Assembly (NCBI RefSeq): GCF_015351475.1
Contig: NZ_JADKPR010000022.1
Location: 1 to 64,000 of the forward strand
DNA length: 64,000 nt
Direction: 5' to 3'
Source of the DNA: Flavobacterium sp. HJJ
GTDB taxonomy: Bacteria; Bacteroidota; Bacteroidia; Flavobacteriales; Flavobacteriaceae
The position numbers were made by a program, and so were the translations under genes. This document shows, piece after piece, positions 35,478 through 46,157 of this stretch. Within the stretch, counting starts at the first letter, position 1; the number at the start of each line of letters is the position of its first letter. A model generated the notes under the pieces. That model saw only the letters and a list, made by a program, of their open reading frames with translations, was not told where the DNA came from and searched no databases.

Positions 35478-36962
35478 TTATCTGTTTACAGCTTCAATTT
35501 TTAATGTCCAAGCTTCTTTTGCCGGCAGGTTATTTCTTAAGCTTTCTGGAATTATGACTTTAAATCCTTCAGCTTCTTTTGTCCATTTTAATGCCGTTGT
35601 AGAACCTAGCATCGTAATCTTAGTTCCTTTTTTGGGACTGATAGATTTTACCGTAAGTTCTGCTGGTATTTTATCTTCTCCATCTTTAGCCATATAAAAC
35701 AAGAACACATTTCCAGCTTTATTTTGGGTCATGCAAATGTTGTTTTCTTTGTACGGTGCAATGGGTGCTGTGTTATAAATTGCTGTACTGTTTACTTTCA
35801 TCCAATCGCCATAAGCCTTTAATAGATCGTACGCTCCCTGCTGCCAATCCCCTTCTGGACTTGGCGCTACATTCAGCAATAAATTGCCGCCTTTTGCAAC
35901 AACATCAATAAGCATATGGATTCCTTGTCTGCCAGTTAAATAAGTAGCATCCGGAGTATAAGACCATCCTCCGCCAGAAGTAATACAAGATTCCCAAGGA
36001 TAAGGCAGCGTTTTTTCTGGCACTCTGTTTTCGGGTGTTAAGTAGTTTTGATTTTTACCGTGAACTGCTCTGTCAACAACAATTAATCCTGGCTGTTTCT
36101 GACGGGCTTTTACAACCAGCTCATCCATTTTTGGATCTTGATTTACAACTCTGTGTTTGATAAAGCCATTTTTCGCTTCGTTTTCGGCAAACTTTTCATC
36201 ATAGTTTTCTTTGATATTTTGTTGGTCTCTTTTTTTAACCCATCCACCATCTAACCATAAAATATCAATTTTACCGTAATCTGATAATAATTCTAAAATT
36301 TGATTGTGTGTAAAATCAACATATTTCTGCCATTTTTCTGGATAAAGTGCTGGATCGTAATTTACATTTCTATCAAAAGCCGGAAAATAAGGATCCCAAT
36401 AATTTTCATTATGCCAATCTGGTTTAGAGAAATAAGCTCCAACGGATAAATTTTCATTTCTAAAAGCATTAAAAACTTCTTTGGCAATATTCGCTTTTGG
36501 ATTAGTACTAAAAGGAACATCTTTATTAGTTACTTTATAATCCGAATATTTGGTATCAAACATGTTGAAACCATCATGATGTTTGGTGGTAAAAACCATG
36601 TATTTCATTCCTGCATATTTCGCCGCTTTTGCCCATTTTGCAGGATCAAATTTTACTGGATTAAATGTTTTTATCAATCCTTCATAATCCTTTACATACT
36701 GATTATAATTAGCTGGATTGCTTCCTTTTTTTCGTTCGCACCATCCATAATCTTCCGGGCAGATAGACCAGGATTCAACAATTCCCCATTGGCTGTAAGT
36801 TCCCCAGTGCATCAGCAGTCCAAATTTTTCGCCTTGCCATACATCCAAATTTTTTAATACTAACGGATCCGTTTCCGACACATATCTTTCGTCTTCATAA
36901 ATCGCTTGTGAAAATAACTGCACCGAAAATAACAGGGCTAAAATTGCTATTCTTTTTTTCAT
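35478..36962 (-). CDS. GH29 alpha-L-fucosidase (first of three)
   Basis: The 494-residue protein has a Sec signal (1-19) and a GH29 TIM barrel. Substrate-site marks are LLMHWGTYS (His52), TTKHHDGF (127-132), and the nucleophile Asp238 in ILWLDGGW. A C-terminal beta-sandwich follows. GH29 enzymes remove alpha-linked fucose with retention. An unusual point is the insert SICPEDYGWCERKKG after SW at about residue 65, a cysteine-containing loop not shared with the other two copies here. It may act on core or antennary fucose of N-glycans, by context. Confidence 0.9.
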   Translation of the reverse strand: MKKRIAILALLFSVQLFSQAIYEDERYVSETDPLVLKNLDVWQGEKFGLLMHWGTYSQWGIVESWSICPEDYGWCERKKGSNPANYNQYVKDYEGLIKTFNPVKFDPAKWAKAAKYAGMKYMVFTTKHHDGFNMFDTKYSDYKVTNKDVPFSTNPKANIAKEVFNAFRNENLSVGAYFSKPDWHNENYWDPYFPAFDRNVNYDPALYPEKWQKYVDFTHNQILELLSDYGKIDILWLDGGWVKKRDQQNIKENYDEKFAENEAKNGFIKHRVVNQDPKMDELVVKARQKQPGLIVVDRAVHGKNQNYLTPENRVPEKTLPYPWESCITSGGGWSYTPDATYLTGRQGIHMLIDVVAKGGNLLLNVAPSPEGDWQQGAYDLLKAYGDWMKVNSTAIYNTAPIAPYKENNICMTQNKAGNVFLFYMAKDGEDKIPAELTVKSISPKKGTKITMLGSTTALKWTKEAEGFKVIIPESLRNNLPAKEAWTLKIEAVNR

Positions 36963-36991
36963 TGTTCTCTCTCCTTTATATTTAAATTCTT

Positions 36992-39325
36992 TTACTTATT
37001 TCTATTCATTTCATTACTCAAAGAATAAGGAACATTTTCTGGCTTACCAGCCCAGTCTCTATTTGGTTTGTCTCCCAATTGAAATTCTAATTTTCCTCCA
37101 TTTTGAATGGTTTCAAAAGTGATAAAACTATTAGAATATGCTTTTTTATTAAGGCTTGCCGACTGTATGTAGAAATTGCTTTTTGAATTGTCCTTCGAAT
37201 TTATTTCAAACACATTTCCGTTTTCTAAATGTATTGTTGCTTTCTTAAATAAAGGGCTTCCAATAACATATTGATTAACACCCGGAGTAACAGGATAAAA
37301 CCCTAAAGCACTAAAAACATACCAAGCGGAAGTTTGTCCATTATCTTCATCGCCACAATAACCATCTGGCGTTGGCTTATACAATTTTGTTAACACTTCC
37401 CTTATTTTCTCTTGTGCTTTATAAGACTTATTGGCATAATTATACAAATAAATCATGTGTTGTATGGGTTGATTTCCATGGGCATAATTCCCCATGTCTG
37501 CTACCTGCATTTCTCTAATTTCATGAATAGTCTGACCATAATACGAATCATCAAAATTTGGTGGCATTAGGAATACTTCATCCAATTTTGAAGCAAATTT
37601 TTCTTTTCCTCCCATCAAATCGATTAGCCCTTGAACATCATGAAAAACAGACCAAGTGTAGTGTAAACTATTCCCCTCAGTAAATGCATCGCCCCATTTT
37701 AAAGGATTAAAAGGCGTTTGAAAATCACCTTCCTTATTTTTTCCTCTCATAAAATGCGTTGAGGAATCAAATACATTTTTATAATTCATTGATTTTTTAA
37801 AATACGCTGCAGCGATTTCTTTATCACCTAATTTCTCGGCCATTTTGGCTATCGTAAAATCGGCGTAAGCATATTCTAATGTTCTTGCCACATTTTCATT
37901 AACACCAACATTATAAGGAACATAACCTAAACTATTATAATAATTAAGCCCTTCACGGCCAACAGAACTTACAGGCCTGCCTTCTTGAACAGTCGCATTT
38001 TTTAGAACAGCTTCAAATAATACCTTTGTATCCTTATTTTCTCCGCCTTTTAAAAAAGCATCTGCAATAATTGGAGCCGAATTAGAACCGACCATACAAT
38101 CTCTATGTCCAGGACTAGCCCATTCTGGCAGCCAGCCGGATTCTTTATACGTATTGGCGAGACCTTCCATAATATGGCTGTTCAATTCGGGATACATCAT
38201 ATTAAAAAATGGATAAACGGCTCTGAAAGTGTCCCAAAAACCATTATCGGTAAACATATAACCCGGAACAGTCTTCCCATTGTAAGGACTATAATGTACC
38301 ACTTCATTATGCTTATCAAACTCATAAAATTTTCTTGGAAAAAGTAAAACTCTGTATAAGCAGGAATAAAATGTTCTGATATTATCTATATTATCATCTT
38401 CTATTTTTATTTTGCATAATTCTTTTTCCCAAATCTGCTTGGCTTTTTCTTTAGTCTGCTCAAAAGTATCTGTGCCAATTTCCGCTGCTAAATTTAGTGC
38501 TGCCTGTTCAGGACTTATAAAGGAAGACGCAACTTTTACATGAACTGCTTCTCCTTTTTTGGTTTTAAAACCAATTATAGCCCCAACATGTTTTCCTTCA
38601 CTGGAAACGGAATTTTTTATTAATTGCCAACCGTCATTCCAAGTGTGATTTATTTCAAAATCTTTATCAAATTCGGCAACAAAATAATTATGAAAATTAT
38701 CTGGAACACCACCACTATTATTTCTGCAATAGCCAATAATTTTACGTTCTTCGGGTATAATTTTTACCATCGAACCTTTAAAAAAAGCATCAAGCATTAT
38801 ATATGAAGTTTCGGATTCTGGAAATGTAAACTTAAATTGTGCCGCTCTCTCTGTAGGAGCAACTTCGACTGTAACATCATAATCTGCTAAATAAACAGCA
38901 TAATAATACGGATGTACAATTTCAGCTTTATGAGAAAACCAAGATTCCCGCTCGTCTTCCTTAAACTTTAATTTACCCGTTACAGCCATTAATGAAAATG
39001 CTGCATAATCATTAATCCAAGGACTTGGCTGATGTGTTTGTTTAATTCCTCTAATTTTTTTTGCATTATAATTATATGTCCAGCCATCACCCATTTTTGA
39101 AGTCATTGGTGTCCAGAAATTCATACCCCAAGGAGCTGCGATAACAGGATACGTATTCCCATTAGATAAAGAAAAGTCAGAATCAGTTCCCATTAAAGGA
39201 TTGACTAAATCAACTAGATTATTAGTTTCGAAACTATTTTCATTCTTACCTTTTTGCTTAATTTGACTGAATGAAACACATCCTAGCATAAGAAAAAAAA
39301 GAAGAAATTTAATTGTTTTCATCAT
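36992..39325 (-). CDS. GH92 alpha-mannosidase (paralogue b)
   Basis: The 777-residue protein has an export signal (about 1-21) and a GH92 domain opening DLVNPLMGTDSDFSLSNGNT. The acid motif is EGNSLHYTWS and the base motif is GDEDNGQTSAW at about 658-668. The block equivalent to HGNEPSHH in paralogues c and d reads HGNQPIQHMIY, and the opening region differs from the other copies, so it is a separate GH92 branch. It should remove alpha-mannose from a glycan arm with calcium help. The gene lies between two GH29 genes, 29 bp and 9 bp away. Confidence 0.92.
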   Translation of the reverse strand: MMKTIKFLLFFLMLGCVSFSQIKQKGKNENSFETNNLVDLVNPLMGTDSDFSLSNGNTYPVIAAPWGMNFWTPMTSKMGDGWTYNYNAKKIRGIKQTHQPSPWINDYAAFSLMAVTGKLKFKEDERESWFSHKAEIVHPYYYAVYLADYDVTVEVAPTERAAQFKFTFPESETSYIMLDAFFKGSMVKIIPEERKIIGYCRNNSGGVPDNFHNYFVAEFDKDFEINHTWNDGWQLIKNSVSSEGKHVGAIIGFKTKKGEAVHVKVASSFISPEQAALNLAAEIGTDTFEQTKEKAKQIWEKELCKIKIEDDNIDNIRTFYSCLYRVLLFPRKFYEFDKHNEVVHYSPYNGKTVPGYMFTDNGFWDTFRAVYPFFNMMYPELNSHIMEGLANTYKESGWLPEWASPGHRDCMVGSNSAPIIADAFLKGGENKDTKVLFEAVLKNATVQEGRPVSSVGREGLNYYNSLGYVPYNVGVNENVARTLEYAYADFTIAKMAEKLGDKEIAAAYFKKSMNYKNVFDSSTHFMRGKNKEGDFQTPFNPLKWGDAFTEGNSLHYTWSVFHDVQGLIDLMGGKEKFASKLDEVFLMPPNFDDSYYGQTIHEIREMQVADMGNYAHGNQPIQHMIYLYNYANKSYKAQEKIREVLTKLYKPTPDGYCGDEDNGQTSAWYVFSALGFYPVTPGVNQYVIGSPLFKKATIHLENGNVFEINSKDNSKSNFYIQSASLNKKAYSNSFITFETIQNGGKLEFQLGDKPNRDWAGKPENVPYSLSNEMNRNK

Positions 39326-39334
39326 GATGATTTT

Positions 39335-40660
39335 TTAATTATTCTCTATTACTTGTCCTTTATCTCCATAAAGCGCCACTTCGCCCTCTAGCTGTAATGC
39401 GATTACGGTAACCTCTGTATCTTGAACTTCCTCAGGTAAATCAATATACAATAAGCCTGGCACTTCGCTCCAATATTGTTTTCCTACTACATTTGTCGTT
39501 AATTTTGTGCCATTACCAACCACCCAGGCTCTGTTGACTTTATTTTTCAATCCTTTTATTAAAAGAGGTCCATTAGGTTTATTATCAACGTATAAATACA
39601 ATATAGTTTTATCTTTAGATAGTGCGGTATAACCATTAAAATATCCAAAAGGGATTCCTGCTCTAGTGCCATATACAGCTTCTGCATGTTTATTTGTCCA
39701 TCTGCCAATTCCTTTTAAAACAGCCACTTGTTCCTCTGGAATAGTGCCATCTGGTTTAGGTCCAATATCCAGAAGTAAATTGCCTCCCATACTAATACAA
39801 TCAACAAAAATTCGAATAAGCTGATTAACACTTTTGTAATTTTTATCATTGGGCTGATATCCCCAAGAATTGTTCATTGTCATACATAATTCCCAATAAT
39901 TATTATCTGGTTTAACTATGGGAACACCTTGCTCGGGAGTGGCATAATCGCCATAACCCTGCAATCTAGAATTGATTATGGTATTAGGTGTTTTTTGCAA
40001 CAACAATTCTCGGATTTCTTTAGCTTTCCACTTCTCAGCAGATTGTTCCCAATCGCCGTCAAACCAATATAAATCGGGATTGAATTTTGTTAACTCTTCT
40101 AATTGTCCAAAATTGAATTTAGTAAATGCATTCCACTTGGTATCGTCATTAGTATAGCGTTTTTGGTCTCTCAAAAAATTAGGATAATCTGGATTTGACC
40201 AATCAAGCAATGAATAATAAAGTCCAATCTTTAAATTTTGCTTACGAGCTACATTTACAAACGGCGTAATTAAATCTCTCTTTGCTTTCGTTTTTTTTAC
40301 AACATTTAAATCGCTTTGTTTAGTGTCCCAAAGTGCAACACCATCATGATGTTTTGTCGTAATTACAGTGTATTTAGCACCACTTTCTTTAATAAGCTGT
40401 GCCCATTGCTCGGGATCGTAATTCTTTGCTGTAAATCCATCTAACTGCTTCATATAATCAGTATAGGAAATGTATTTATTATAAAAAGACCATGACTCAT
40501 CTATACCATTGACGGAGTAAATACCCCAATGAATAAAAACACCTAATTTAGCATCTTTAAACCACTCCATCCGATCTTCATTTGTCCCCTTTTTTTCTTG
40601 TCCAATCGTTTGAATTACTGCCAAAAAAAATAAGACTACTGCTATTTTAATTTTTTTCAT
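39335..40660 (-). CDS. GH29 alpha-L-fucosidase (second of three)
   Basis: The 441-residue protein has a Sec signal (about 1-20) and a compact GH29 domain: VFIHWGIYS (His44), TTKHHDGVALW (102-111) and nucleophile Asp201 in LYWFDGDW. It has a short C-terminal beta domain and no carbohydrate-binding module. The motif set resembles the broad-specificity GH29 group acting on simple and alpha-1,2/1,6 fucosides, but this is only by eye. It shares the operon with GH20 and GH92 genes. Confidence 0.9.
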   Translation of the reverse strand: MKKIKIAVVLFFLAVIQTIGQEKKGTNEDRMEWFKDAKLGVFIHWGIYSVNGIDESWSFYNKYISYTDYMKQLDGFTAKNYDPEQWAQLIKESGAKYTVITTKHHDGVALWDTKQSDLNVVKKTKAKRDLITPFVNVARKQNLKIGLYYSLLDWSNPDYPNFLRDQKRYTNDDTKWNAFTKFNFGQLEELTKFNPDLYWFDGDWEQSAEKWKAKEIRELLLQKTPNTIINSRLQGYGDYATPEQGVPIVKPDNNYWELCMTMNNSWGYQPNDKNYKSVNQLIRIFVDCISMGGNLLLDIGPKPDGTIPEEQVAVLKGIGRWTNKHAEAVYGTRAGIPFGYFNGYTALSKDKTILYLYVDNKPNGPLLIKGLKNKVNRAWVVGNGTKLTTNVVGKQYWSEVPGLLYIDLPEEVQDTEVTVIALQLEGEVALYGDKGQVIENN

Positions 40661-40671
40661 AAGTGTAATTG

Positions 40672-42993
40672 TTAATTCACTACGATTTCATCAACAAATA
40701 ACCAAGTACCGCCTCCGCTTGGCGCTTTTCCTAAATTTGTGGCAATTACTTTTATAAACCTTGCCTTTTTTGTGTCAAAACTCACTTTAAAATCTTTCAA
40801 TTCTGTATTTATATTTGAAGCAAATGCTCGTTCTGTTTTTGCGGTTTCTTTATAATTAATCCCATCATCAGAAACATACACTGTAACGGCTGTCGGGAAA
40901 TAAATACCCGAACCCTGACTCTCTAAACTGCCCAAGATAACGTGTTCTATGTCCTGCTTAATTCCTAAATCTATCACTGCTTCCATATCGTTATTAAGCC
41001 AAGCCTGCCATTGTCCGTCATGAAAGTTTTTTGTTCCTCTGATGATATTAACGAGACTTAAATCACCATCTCCTTTATAATTTTCATTAAATGGAGTTTT
41101 AAATTGTATTGCACTTCCTGATGCTTTATGAAACGTAATAGTATCTGTAAAAGTTTTACCTATCGGCTGATTGTCTTTGAACAATGAGGCTTTTATAACC
41201 GTAGTTTTGTCTATTTGAATAGCTCCTTGGTATTTTACTGCACTTTGAGTAATCTCCTGATCTCCCAACACATATCGAATATCTGGTTTGGAGAATTCAT
41301 TCTGCAGGCTTATTGATACTTTTTTGCTTGCAATATCTACTTTGCTTGAAGCCGCTATTAAGTAGGCACTTTTCGCATAATTGATTCCTAAATAATCATA
41401 ACGCTGAAACAAAGGATTAATTCGAGATGAGAAATCATCCCAGTTACGAGACTCTTTTGTACTCCATAACGTTTCTGAAAAAGCGGCTAATCTTGGAAAA
41501 AGCATGTATTCTGAAAGTGCATCAGTATTAATAAATTCTGCCCATAAATTAGCGTGGCCTCCTAATATGTGTTTTGCAGTTTCTGAACTCATCGCATCGG
41601 CAATTGGGTCGAATTCATATACGGTATGCAAAGGCAAAAATGCATTGAAAGCTGTAGGTTCATCATTTTGTGGCCCTTGGTAAAAATTAAAATAGCAGTG
41701 AGATTCCGGTGTCATAATAACATCGTGTTTTTGTTCCGCAGCTTCTATTCCGCCTTTTGTTCCTCTCCAGCTCATTACAGTTGCTTCCGGAGCCAGACCC
41801 CCTTCCAGGATTTCATCCCAGCCAATCATTTTTTTACCTTTCGAATTGATGTATTTTTCTATTCTTTTTACAAAATAGCTTTGCAGTTCATTTACATCTT
41901 TTAAACCTTCAGCCTGAATTCTTTTTTGACAATAGGGACACGTTTTCCAATGATCTTTGGTTGCTTCATCTCCGCCAATATGAATGTATTTTGATGGAAA
42001 AACAGCAATAACTTCGTCTATAACATTTTCTAAAAATTCAAAAGTACTTTCCTTTCCTGCGCAGAAAATATCGGTAATAGGCCAAACACCGCCAGAAGGC
42101 ACTGCGATTGGTTTTTCGACACAAGATAAAAACGGATAAGCTGCAATTGCCGAACTTACGTGTGCCGGCATTTCGATTTCGGGAATGATCTCAACATTTT
42201 TAATTACTGCATAAGCCACAATTTCTTTCAGTTCTTTCTGTGTCAGGAAGCCTCCATATGTTCCTTTTTGGTTCGGATCATTAACGGCTCTTGCGTTCCA
42301 TGCTTTATCTTCCTGATCGACTCTCCATGCACCAACTTCAGTCAGCTTAGGGTATTTTTTAATTTCCATTCTCCAGCCTTGATCATCGACCATGTGCAAA
42401 CGCAAAACATTCATTTTGTGCATTGCTAAACGGTCTATCGTCTTTAGGATGTACTCCTTTCCAAAAAAATGACGGGATAAATCCAGCATTAAACCTCTTT
42501 GTTCAAAGCGGGGCTTGTCTTTTATTTCTATCGCAGGAATTATCCATTCTGTATTAGCAATAACTGTTTTGCTTTCTATAGCCACAGGAAGTAATTGACG
42601 CAACGTTTCTAGCGCGTACATAAAACCAGCACTGTTTTTTGCCGTAATAATTACATTGTTTTTGGATGCTTTTAATTCGTAGGCTTCGTTCTCAAAACTA
42701 GTATTGACAACAAATTGCACATAATTGCTTTTTGGAGCTTTAGACGTAATTTGTAATTTGAATCCCGCCGCTTTTTCGAATTTAGAGATAAATGAATTTG
42801 CACTTTCCTTTTGAGATTTATCAGTAATTACCAATTTTGTTTTTTCTGAAAATTCAAATACTCCTGCTACAATTTTTAACGAGGCAGGTTTCGGAATGAT
42901 CTGAATATCTTTATCTGTAAATACTTTTTGTGCAAAACAAAAATTACATACAAATGCTGTAATCACAAGTATGATAGAGGATAACTTCTTCAT
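40672..42993 (-). CDS. GH20 beta-N-acetylhexosaminidase with C-terminal discoidin-like domain
   Basis: The 773-residue secreted protein (signal about 1-22) has the GH20b N-terminal domain (about 28-160) and a TIM barrel. The catalytic Asp342-Glu343 pair lies in HIGGDEATKDHW, and LRLHMVDDQGWR is at 197-208. The C-terminal 135 residues look like an F5/8-type (discoidin) carbohydrate-binding domain. GH20 enzymes use the substrate acetamido group as nucleophile and remove terminal beta-GlcNAc or GalNAc. Here it would strip the antennary GlcNAc after galactose removal. The gene begins 1 bp after the GH2 stop, so translation is probably coupled. Confidence 0.93.
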   Translation of the reverse strand: MKKLSSIILVITAFVCNFCFAQKVFTDKDIQIIPKPASLKIVAGVFEFSEKTKLVITDKSQKESANSFISKFEKAAGFKLQITSKAPKSNYVQFVVNTSFENEAYELKASKNNVIITAKNSAGFMYALETLRQLLPVAIESKTVIANTEWIIPAIEIKDKPRFEQRGLMLDLSRHFFGKEYILKTIDRLAMHKMNVLRLHMVDDQGWRMEIKKYPKLTEVGAWRVDQEDKAWNARAVNDPNQKGTYGGFLTQKELKEIVAYAVIKNVEIIPEIEMPAHVSSAIAAYPFLSCVEKPIAVPSGGVWPITDIFCAGKESTFEFLENVIDEVIAVFPSKYIHIGGDEATKDHWKTCPYCQKRIQAEGLKDVNELQSYFVKRIEKYINSKGKKMIGWDEILEGGLAPEATVMSWRGTKGGIEAAEQKHDVIMTPESHCYFNFYQGPQNDEPTAFNAFLPLHTVYEFDPIADAMSSETAKHILGGHANLWAEFINTDALSEYMLFPRLAAFSETLWSTKESRNWDDFSSRINPLFQRYDYLGINYAKSAYLIAASSKVDIASKKVSISLQNEFSKPDIRYVLGDQEITQSAVKYQGAIQIDKTTVIKASLFKDNQPIGKTFTDTITFHKASGSAIQFKTPFNENYKGDGDLSLVNIIRGTKNFHDGQWQAWLNNDMEAVIDLGIKQDIEHVILGSLESQGSGIYFPTAVTVYVSDDGINYKETAKTERAFASNINTELKDFKVSFDTKKARFIKVIATNLGKAPSGGGTWLFVDEIVVN

Positions 42994-42994
42994 G

Positions 42995-45900
42995 TTATTT
43001 ATTTAATGATGGTGTTATTTTAAATTGATACTGATACATTTTGTCTCTCAGCAGGTATTTTTCCATTGGCCAAGCCTGCCAGCTGTCGATTCCTCCTACT
43101 CCCATTTGTTTGTAATCTATCTTTAAACTCGTCAAATCTCTTTCTTTAAGTTCCTCAGAATGTCTTTGATTTTTCTCTAATCCATCGTCTAAATCTTCAT
43201 TTAAAAAGTGTAAAGCTGTAACACTCAGAAATTCATCCGAAGTAAACTTTATTTTTAAATCAGTATTTGATACTTCCAGCCACCTAACATCTGTTTTATT
43301 TCCTGTTTCCTGTGGCCGGATATACGGATAAAATTGTTCTGAAACGGTTTGGTTGTAAATTCCGACTTGAGAACTGTAATTTCTGTCGATATAATTTTCA
43401 TGAGGACCTCTTCCGTAGTAGCTCATAGTGCTAAAATCCTTCGGAAGAATAATTTCCATTCCAAATCTTGGCAGCATTGGCACTTCTTTCGTTTTATCAA
43501 TATACAGCTGCTCTTTTACATTTAGTTCACCGTTGCTGTTTATTTCATAAGTAAGTTCTAATTGTGAAGAAACCTGAGGAAGACTGTACGTTGCTTTTAC
43601 CTGCACTTTATTGTCTTTTGTAATCGTGTAAGTCCAGCTTACAAGTGTTTGATTATCGGTTGCTTCTTTCCAAGCTGCAAGATTCCTTTGAAAATTAGCT
43701 CCAAAATCATTATCGTTTGGTGCTCTCCAAAAATTAGGACGCAATTGATAACCCTCTTTTAAAATGGGCTGATTGTTGAATGAATAAGCATTTATAAATC
43801 CTGATTTTTTATCAAAAACTATTTCAGCTTTATCACTTTTAAATACGGTACTGTTCTCTTTTTTCTCTACAGCAATTTTTCCAGTGCCTTCAATTTTTAT
43901 ATCGTTTTTCCAGCTTCCTTTGTATGCAAGCTGTTCTGTTGCTATCTCAAAACCTTTTGGCAAAAAGGGTTCATCTTGTTTGATGTGATAGGAAACATTG
44001 ATAAATGCTTCACGAAACTGCTTTCCATCTAGATTAATTGGTAAGGTAAACGATTTTGTTTCATGAGAGCTAATGTCTAAATTATCGATAACACCGTTCG
44101 CGACTTCTTTTCCGTCTAAAATTAATTTCCAATGCAAACTCACATTGTTTAAGTTTTTAAAGAAAAATTCATTGTAAACTTTAATTGTTGTCGTTGCTGC
44201 ATTATCCCAAGAAGTATGAATGTCCTGATATACATTTCGCATTTCAAAAGCATGCGGATTTGGTTTTCTATCCGGGCTGAAAACGCCATTGTTTAGAAAA
44301 TTATTATCACTTGGTACATCTTTAGGGCCAAAATCGCCGCCGTAAGCAAAAACAACTGTTCCGTCTGGCTGTGTTTTATAAACCGATTGATCGATCATAT
44401 CCCAGATAAATCCTCCCTGAAAATTAGGATGCGCTCTAATAACATCCCAATAGTCTTTAAAATTACCCATCGAATTCCCCATTGCATGCGCATATTCACA
44501 TTGAATATACGGACGATCGGGATGTGGATTTGCCTGAATGTATTCTTCCATTTTATTTGGGGAACTGTACATTGGGTCGATAATATCAGAATCCCAATCG
44601 TATTTTAAATCTTTTCCGTCCCAAGCTCCAGCAGTTGCTCTCTCGTACTGAATTGGTCTTGATTTATCACGGTTTTTTATCCACAAATATCCTCTGTAAA
44701 AGTTGTAGCCGTTACCTGCTTCATTGCCCATACTCCAGATAATTACAGAAGTATGGTTTTTGTCTCTTTCTACCATACGCTGCATCCGCTGTAGATGTGC
44801 CAATTCCCAATCTGGTTTATTTCCTAGTGTTTTGGTAATATCATAACCCATACCGTGGGATTCTAAATTGGCTTCATCCACTACATAAATTCCGTATTTA
44901 TCACATAAGTCATAAAAATATTCATCATTTGGATAATGTGATGTTCTCACCGCATTGATGTTAAATTCTTTCATCAATTTAATATCTTCTTCCATTCGTT
45001 CTCGGGAAACGGTTTGTCCAGTAACGGGATCCGTTTCGTGACGGTTAACTCCTTTTATGTAAACTGGTTTTCCGTTTACTAACAGCTGTCCCCCTTTTAT
45101 TTCTACTTTTCTAAAGCCGACTTTTTGATGGATAACTTCTACAACTTTTCCTTTTTTATCTTTTAAAATAAAATCTACCTGATATAAATTTGGAATTTCT
45201 GCACTCCATTTTTTTGGATTATTTACAGCAAATTCAAATGTTCCTTTTTTAGATAATTCAGATACTGTGATATTTTTTGAAGCAATAATCGTTTCGCCGT
45301 CTTTTAGTTTTACTTCTAATGTGTAGCTGTCATTTTTATTTAAACCTGAAAACTCCGTGGAGATTTTCAAACTCCCGTTTACATACGAAGCGTCCAGATC
45401 TGGAATGATTTCATAATCTTTCAAATGCACTTTATTTCTGGCGATCAGATACGTATCTCGTGTAATACCGCTCATTCTCCAGAAATCCTGACATTCTAAA
45501 TAGGAACCGTCACTCCATTTCATTACTTTTAATGTGATGGTGTTTTTACCGGTTTTTAAATATTTATTTAAATTGAATTCAGACGGTAACTTACCATCTT
45601 CGCCATAACCAACATAAATGCCATTTATCCAAACCGTAAGATTTGATTTTGCAGCGCCAACATGCAGAAAAATATCTTTTCCCTCCCAGCTTTTATCAAC
45701 CGTAATTTCTCTTCTATACACTCCAGTCGGATTATAGGCTGTTGGAACAAAAGGTGGTTTTATTGCAATATATTTAGCAAAATCATAGGTGGTATTGGTA
45801 TAAATAGGATATCCGTAACCATTTACATCCCAGCTGGCAGGGATTTTAAAGTTGTCCCAGTTTTTATCATCAAAAGTGTTGCTCTCAAATCCGATTGGTA

Positions 45901-46141
45901 AATCATTTGGACTGTCTACGTATTTAAATTTCCAAGTTCCATTTAAATCCAGATAATTTTTAGATTGCCTCCAGTCGTTTTGAGCCACCGCTTCATTTTC
46001 AAAAACAAAATAAGAGGCATGCATTGGTTCTCTGTTCTCTTCATTGATTTTTTCATTCAGCCAAAAAGGAGTAGCATCTTGCGCTAAACAAGGTAACGAG
46101 ACTGTTAAAAATAATAGTATAGCTGAGAGACTGATTTTCAT
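42995..46141 (-). CDS. GH2 beta-galactosidase (LacZ-like, secreted)
   Basis: I place the start at 46141 (MKISLSAILLFLTVSLPCLA, a good signal peptide), giving 1048 residues. The frame runs 28 codons further upstream but that would overlap the preceding gene. Domains are in LacZ order: jelly-roll, immunoglobulin-like, TIM barrel, immunoglobulin-like, and the large C-terminal beta domain. The acid/base is Glu474 in IWSMGNEAGNG and the nucleophile is Glu549 in YIQCEYAHAMGNS. It would release terminal beta-galactose from complex N-glycan antennae in the periplasm. It lies between the glycosylasparaginase (16 bp) and GH20 (1 bp) genes. Confidence 0.92.
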   Translation of the reverse strand: MKISLSAILLFLTVSLPCLAQDATPFWLNEKINEENREPMHASYFVFENEAVAQNDWRQSKNYLDLNGTWKFKYVDSPNDLPIGFESNTFDDKNWDNFKIPASWDVNGYGYPIYTNTTYDFAKYIAIKPPFVPTAYNPTGVYRREITVDKSWEGKDIFLHVGAAKSNLTVWINGIYVGYGEDGKLPSEFNLNKYLKTGKNTITLKVMKWSDGSYLECQDFWRMSGITRDTYLIARNKVHLKDYEIIPDLDASYVNGSLKISTEFSGLNKNDSYTLEVKLKDGETIIASKNITVSELSKKGTFEFAVNNPKKWSAEIPNLYQVDFILKDKKGKVVEVIHQKVGFRKVEIKGGQLLVNGKPVYIKGVNRHETDPVTGQTVSRERMEEDIKLMKEFNINAVRTSHYPNDEYFYDLCDKYGIYVVDEANLESHGMGYDITKTLGNKPDWELAHLQRMQRMVERDKNHTSVIIWSMGNEAGNGYNFYRGYLWIKNRDKSRPIQYERATAGAWDGKDLKYDWDSDIIDPMYSSPNKMEEYIQANPHPDRPYIQCEYAHAMGNSMGNFKDYWDVIRAHPNFQGGFIWDMIDQSVYKTQPDGTVVFAYGGDFGPKDVPSDNNFLNNGVFSPDRKPNPHAFEMRNVYQDIHTSWDNAATTTIKVYNEFFFKNLNNVSLHWKLILDGKEVANGVIDNLDISSHETKSFTLPINLDGKQFREAFINVSYHIKQDEPFLPKGFEIATEQLAYKGSWKNDIKIEGTGKIAVEKKENSTVFKSDKAEIVFDKKSGFINAYSFNNQPILKEGYQLRPNFWRAPNDNDFGANFQRNLAAWKEATDNQTLVSWTYTITKDNKVQVKATYSLPQVSSQLELTYEINSNGELNVKEQLYIDKTKEVPMLPRFGMEIILPKDFSTMSYYGRGPHENYIDRNYSSQVGIYNQTVSEQFYPYIRPQETGNKTDVRWLEVSNTDLKIKFTSDEFLSVTALHFLNEDLDDGLEKNQRHSEELKERDLTSLKIDYKQMGVGGIDSWQAWPMEKYLLRDKMYQYQFKITPSLNK

Positions 46142-46157
46142 CAAATTAATTTTATAA